Source: Hydrogenophilales bacterium RIFOXYD1_FULL_62_11
GTDB lineage: Bacteria > Pseudomonadota > Gammaproteobacteria > Burkholderiales > Thiobacillaceae
Direction: 5' to 3'
DNA length: 7,351 nucleotides
Assembly (NCBI GenBank): GCA_001802655.1
Contig: MGZO01000107.1
Coordinates: forward strand, 51,733-59,083
The notes beneath the pieces are model-generated. The model had not been told where the DNA came from, ran no database searches, and was given only the letters and a program-made list of their open reading frames with translations. The position numbers were made by a program, and so were the translations under genes. Shown here piece after piece: positions 6,369 to 7,351 of this stretch (its first letter is position 1; every line of letters begins with the position of its first letter).

Positions 6369-7159
6369 TGGGCCTGCCGCAACGGCTGGCCGAGTGCTTG
6401 CACGCGCGCCAGCCAGCCGACAAAGTGGCGTATGTGCATGCCTTGCAGGCAGACTGGCTGACCGGCCGTGTGGCAGCCGATGTTGAAGTCATTCGCGCGC
6501 CCATTGATGTCCCCGGGCAACCTGACCGTCCCGAACTGATTCCGCCACAGCAGGTGCCGCGCCGCCGTGCCGACACCCTGGTCGGCCGCGTCGCGCTGAT
6601 TCATGCGCTGGCGCATATCGAATTCAATGCGATCAATCTGGCGCTCGATGCTGCGCATCGCTTTGCCGGTTTGCCACTGACGTACTACGCTGACTGGCTG
6701 CAGGTGGCGGACGAGGAAGCCCTGCATTTCGAGTTGTTGAATGTGCATCTGGCTACGCTCGGCCATACCTATGGCGATTTCTCCGCGCACAACGGCTTGT
6801 GGGAAATGGCACTGAAAACCGCCCACGATCCGCTGGTGCGCATGGCTTTGGTGCCGCGCGTGCTGGAAGCGCGCGGACTCGATGCCACGCCGCTCATCGT
6901 GAGCAAACTTAAAGCTGCGCAGGACCTGCGCATGGTGGAGATTCTGGGAGTGATCGAGCGCGACGAAATCGGCCATGTCGCCATCGGCAGTCACTGGTTC
7001 GACTATTTGTGCCGCGCGCGCGGGCTTGAGCCCGAGGCGACGTTTCGGCAACTGCTTGTCGATTACGATGCGCCGCCGTTGAAGCCGCCATTCAATCTGG
7101 AAGCGCGCCGCAAGGCGGGCTTCAGCCAGCCCGAGCTGGACTGGTTGAGTCGGCTGTAG
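6368..7159 (+). CDS. DUF455 family ferritin-like protein, putative two-metal protein
   Basis: A 263-residue soluble, mostly helical protein that I place in the DUF455 ferritin-like group, whose biochemical role I do not know. A ligand set of the kind expected for a four-helix two-metal site is visible: Glu85 in AHIEFNAI, Glu117 and His120 in ADEEALH, Glu167 in PRVLEARGLD, and Glu200 and His203 in IERDEIGHVAIG. The RAPIDVPGQPDRP stretch (43-55) and the C-terminal LKPPFNLEARRKAGF (238-252) also look like family features. There is no signal peptide or membrane segment. The start is fixed by TAATG overlap with the lptG stop, and GGTGGA (6353-6358) lies 9 bases upstream as a plausible ribosome site. 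The frame is open further upstream inside lptG, but that part is only a shadow. Its place after lptFG suggests co-expression, not necessarily a role in LPS export. Oxygenase, oxidase or metal-storage chemistry are all possible. Confidence 0.87.
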   Translation: MGLPQRLAECLHARQPADKVAYVHALQADWLTGRVAADVEVIRAPIDVPGQPDRPELIPPQQVPRRRADTLVGRVALIHALAHIEFNAINLALDAAHRFAGLPLTYYADWLQVADEEALHFELLNVHLATLGHTYGDFSAHNGLWEMALKTAHDPLVRMALVPRVLEARGLDATPLIVSKLKAAQDLRMVEILGVIERDEIGHVAIGSHWFDYLCRARGLEPEATFRQLLVDYDAPPLKPPFNLEARRKAGFSQPELDWLSRL

Positions 7160-7167
7160 TTACAGCC
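7152..7167. repeat. Short palindrome spanning two convergent stop codons
   Basis: GGCTGTA (7152-7158) and TACAGCC (7161-7167) are perfect inverted repeats around a 2-base centre, giving about a 6-bp stem with an AGTT loop. The palindrome covers the TAG of the DUF455 gene (7157-7159) and the TAA of the opposing gene (7160-7162). It is a candidate shared transcript end, but no T-run follows it on either strand, so it is not a standard intrinsic terminator. Confidence 0.5.
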
Positions 7168-7351
7168 CCAGGGTTGTGGCTGAGACGTGGGCTTGTGAGC
7201 GTTGCCACATCGTTTCAAAGCTGTGGTGCAGATTCACGGTTGCGCTGGCATCGTCCAAATGAAGTGAGCCGCGCAATGCAAGCTTGTCAGCACGAATGAG
7301 CGCACTGTGATGATCGGCCACAGCAAACGCCTGCTCGGGGCGTGGCGCATC
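7160..7351 (-). CDS. C-terminal fragment (63 residues) of an unidentified convergent gene
   Basis: Read on the minus strand from the right edge, the frame ending in TAA at 7162-7160 is open through all 63 codons and ends in a plausible protein tail, VSATTLGL. The stop abuts the DUF455 stop with no gap, as is common for convergent genes. The segment HSALIRADKLALRGSLHLDDASATVN resembles, in spacing, the region around the second HKD motif of phospholipase D-like proteins (H, then D seven residues on, then GS), but the expected lysine and the asparagine after GS are absent. A divergent PLD-like protein is therefore only one weak possibility. The length of the open frame, its composition and its fit against the neighbour favour a real gene; the start lies outside the window. 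Confidence 0.55.
   Translation of the reverse strand, partial: DAPRPEQAFAVADHHSALIRADKLALRGSLHLDDASATVNLHHSFETMWQRSQAHVSATTLGL

Noticed and set aside
1..7351. Defence island, mobile element, CRISPR or phage content
   Set aside because: Every stretch longer than about 130 bases belongs to a core-type gene or an edge fragment. I saw no transposase, integrase, repeat array or toxin-antitoxin pair.

Overview
This 7.35 kb window reads as a dense core-genome segment of a Gram-negative proteobacterium, most likely a betaproteobacterium. The support is gene content and order: an LPS export pair (lptF, lptG) diverging from pepA-holC, a small low-complexity gene, then valS. I recall this order from betaproteobacterial genomes. 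Base composition looks moderately GC-rich by eye. A lineage within Nitrosomonadales (Thiobacillus or Sulfuriferula-like) is only a guess. I see no insertion sequence, phage gene, CRISPR array, tRNA or rRNA.

Layout. Minus strand, right to left from 4096: pepA (leucyl aminopeptidase), holC (DNA polymerase III chi, GTG start overlapping the pepA stop), an unassigned 158-residue protein with a proline/alanine-rich middle and helical ends, then a 94-bp gap, then valS. The gap holds a 22-bp-period tandem repeat, a short terminator-like hairpin and an extended -10 promoter candidate. valS runs off the left edge just after its KMSKS motif. Plus strand, left to right from 4219: lptF, lptG and a DUF455 ferritin-like protein, all overlapping by 1 to 4 bases and so probably one translationally coupled operon. 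Its last stop codon abuts the stop codon of a convergent minus-strand gene that enters from the right edge. Both stops lie inside a short palindrome. The 122 bp between pepA and lptF is the divergent control region and carries a good sigma-70-like promoter for pepA.

How the genes work together. LptF and LptG form the membrane part of the LptB2FG ABC transporter, which extracts lipopolysaccharide from the inner membrane. The coupled ferritin-like protein has a complete set of putative two-metal ligands but no known role in that process. The minus-strand genes are housekeeping functions in proteolysis, replication and translation. Most of the window is ordinary core genome. The items worth a second look are the repeat/hairpin element before valS, the PopZ-like architecture of the unassigned protein beside valS, and the coupling of the DUF455 protein to LPS export. 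I do not find convincing evidence of a new multi-gene system.
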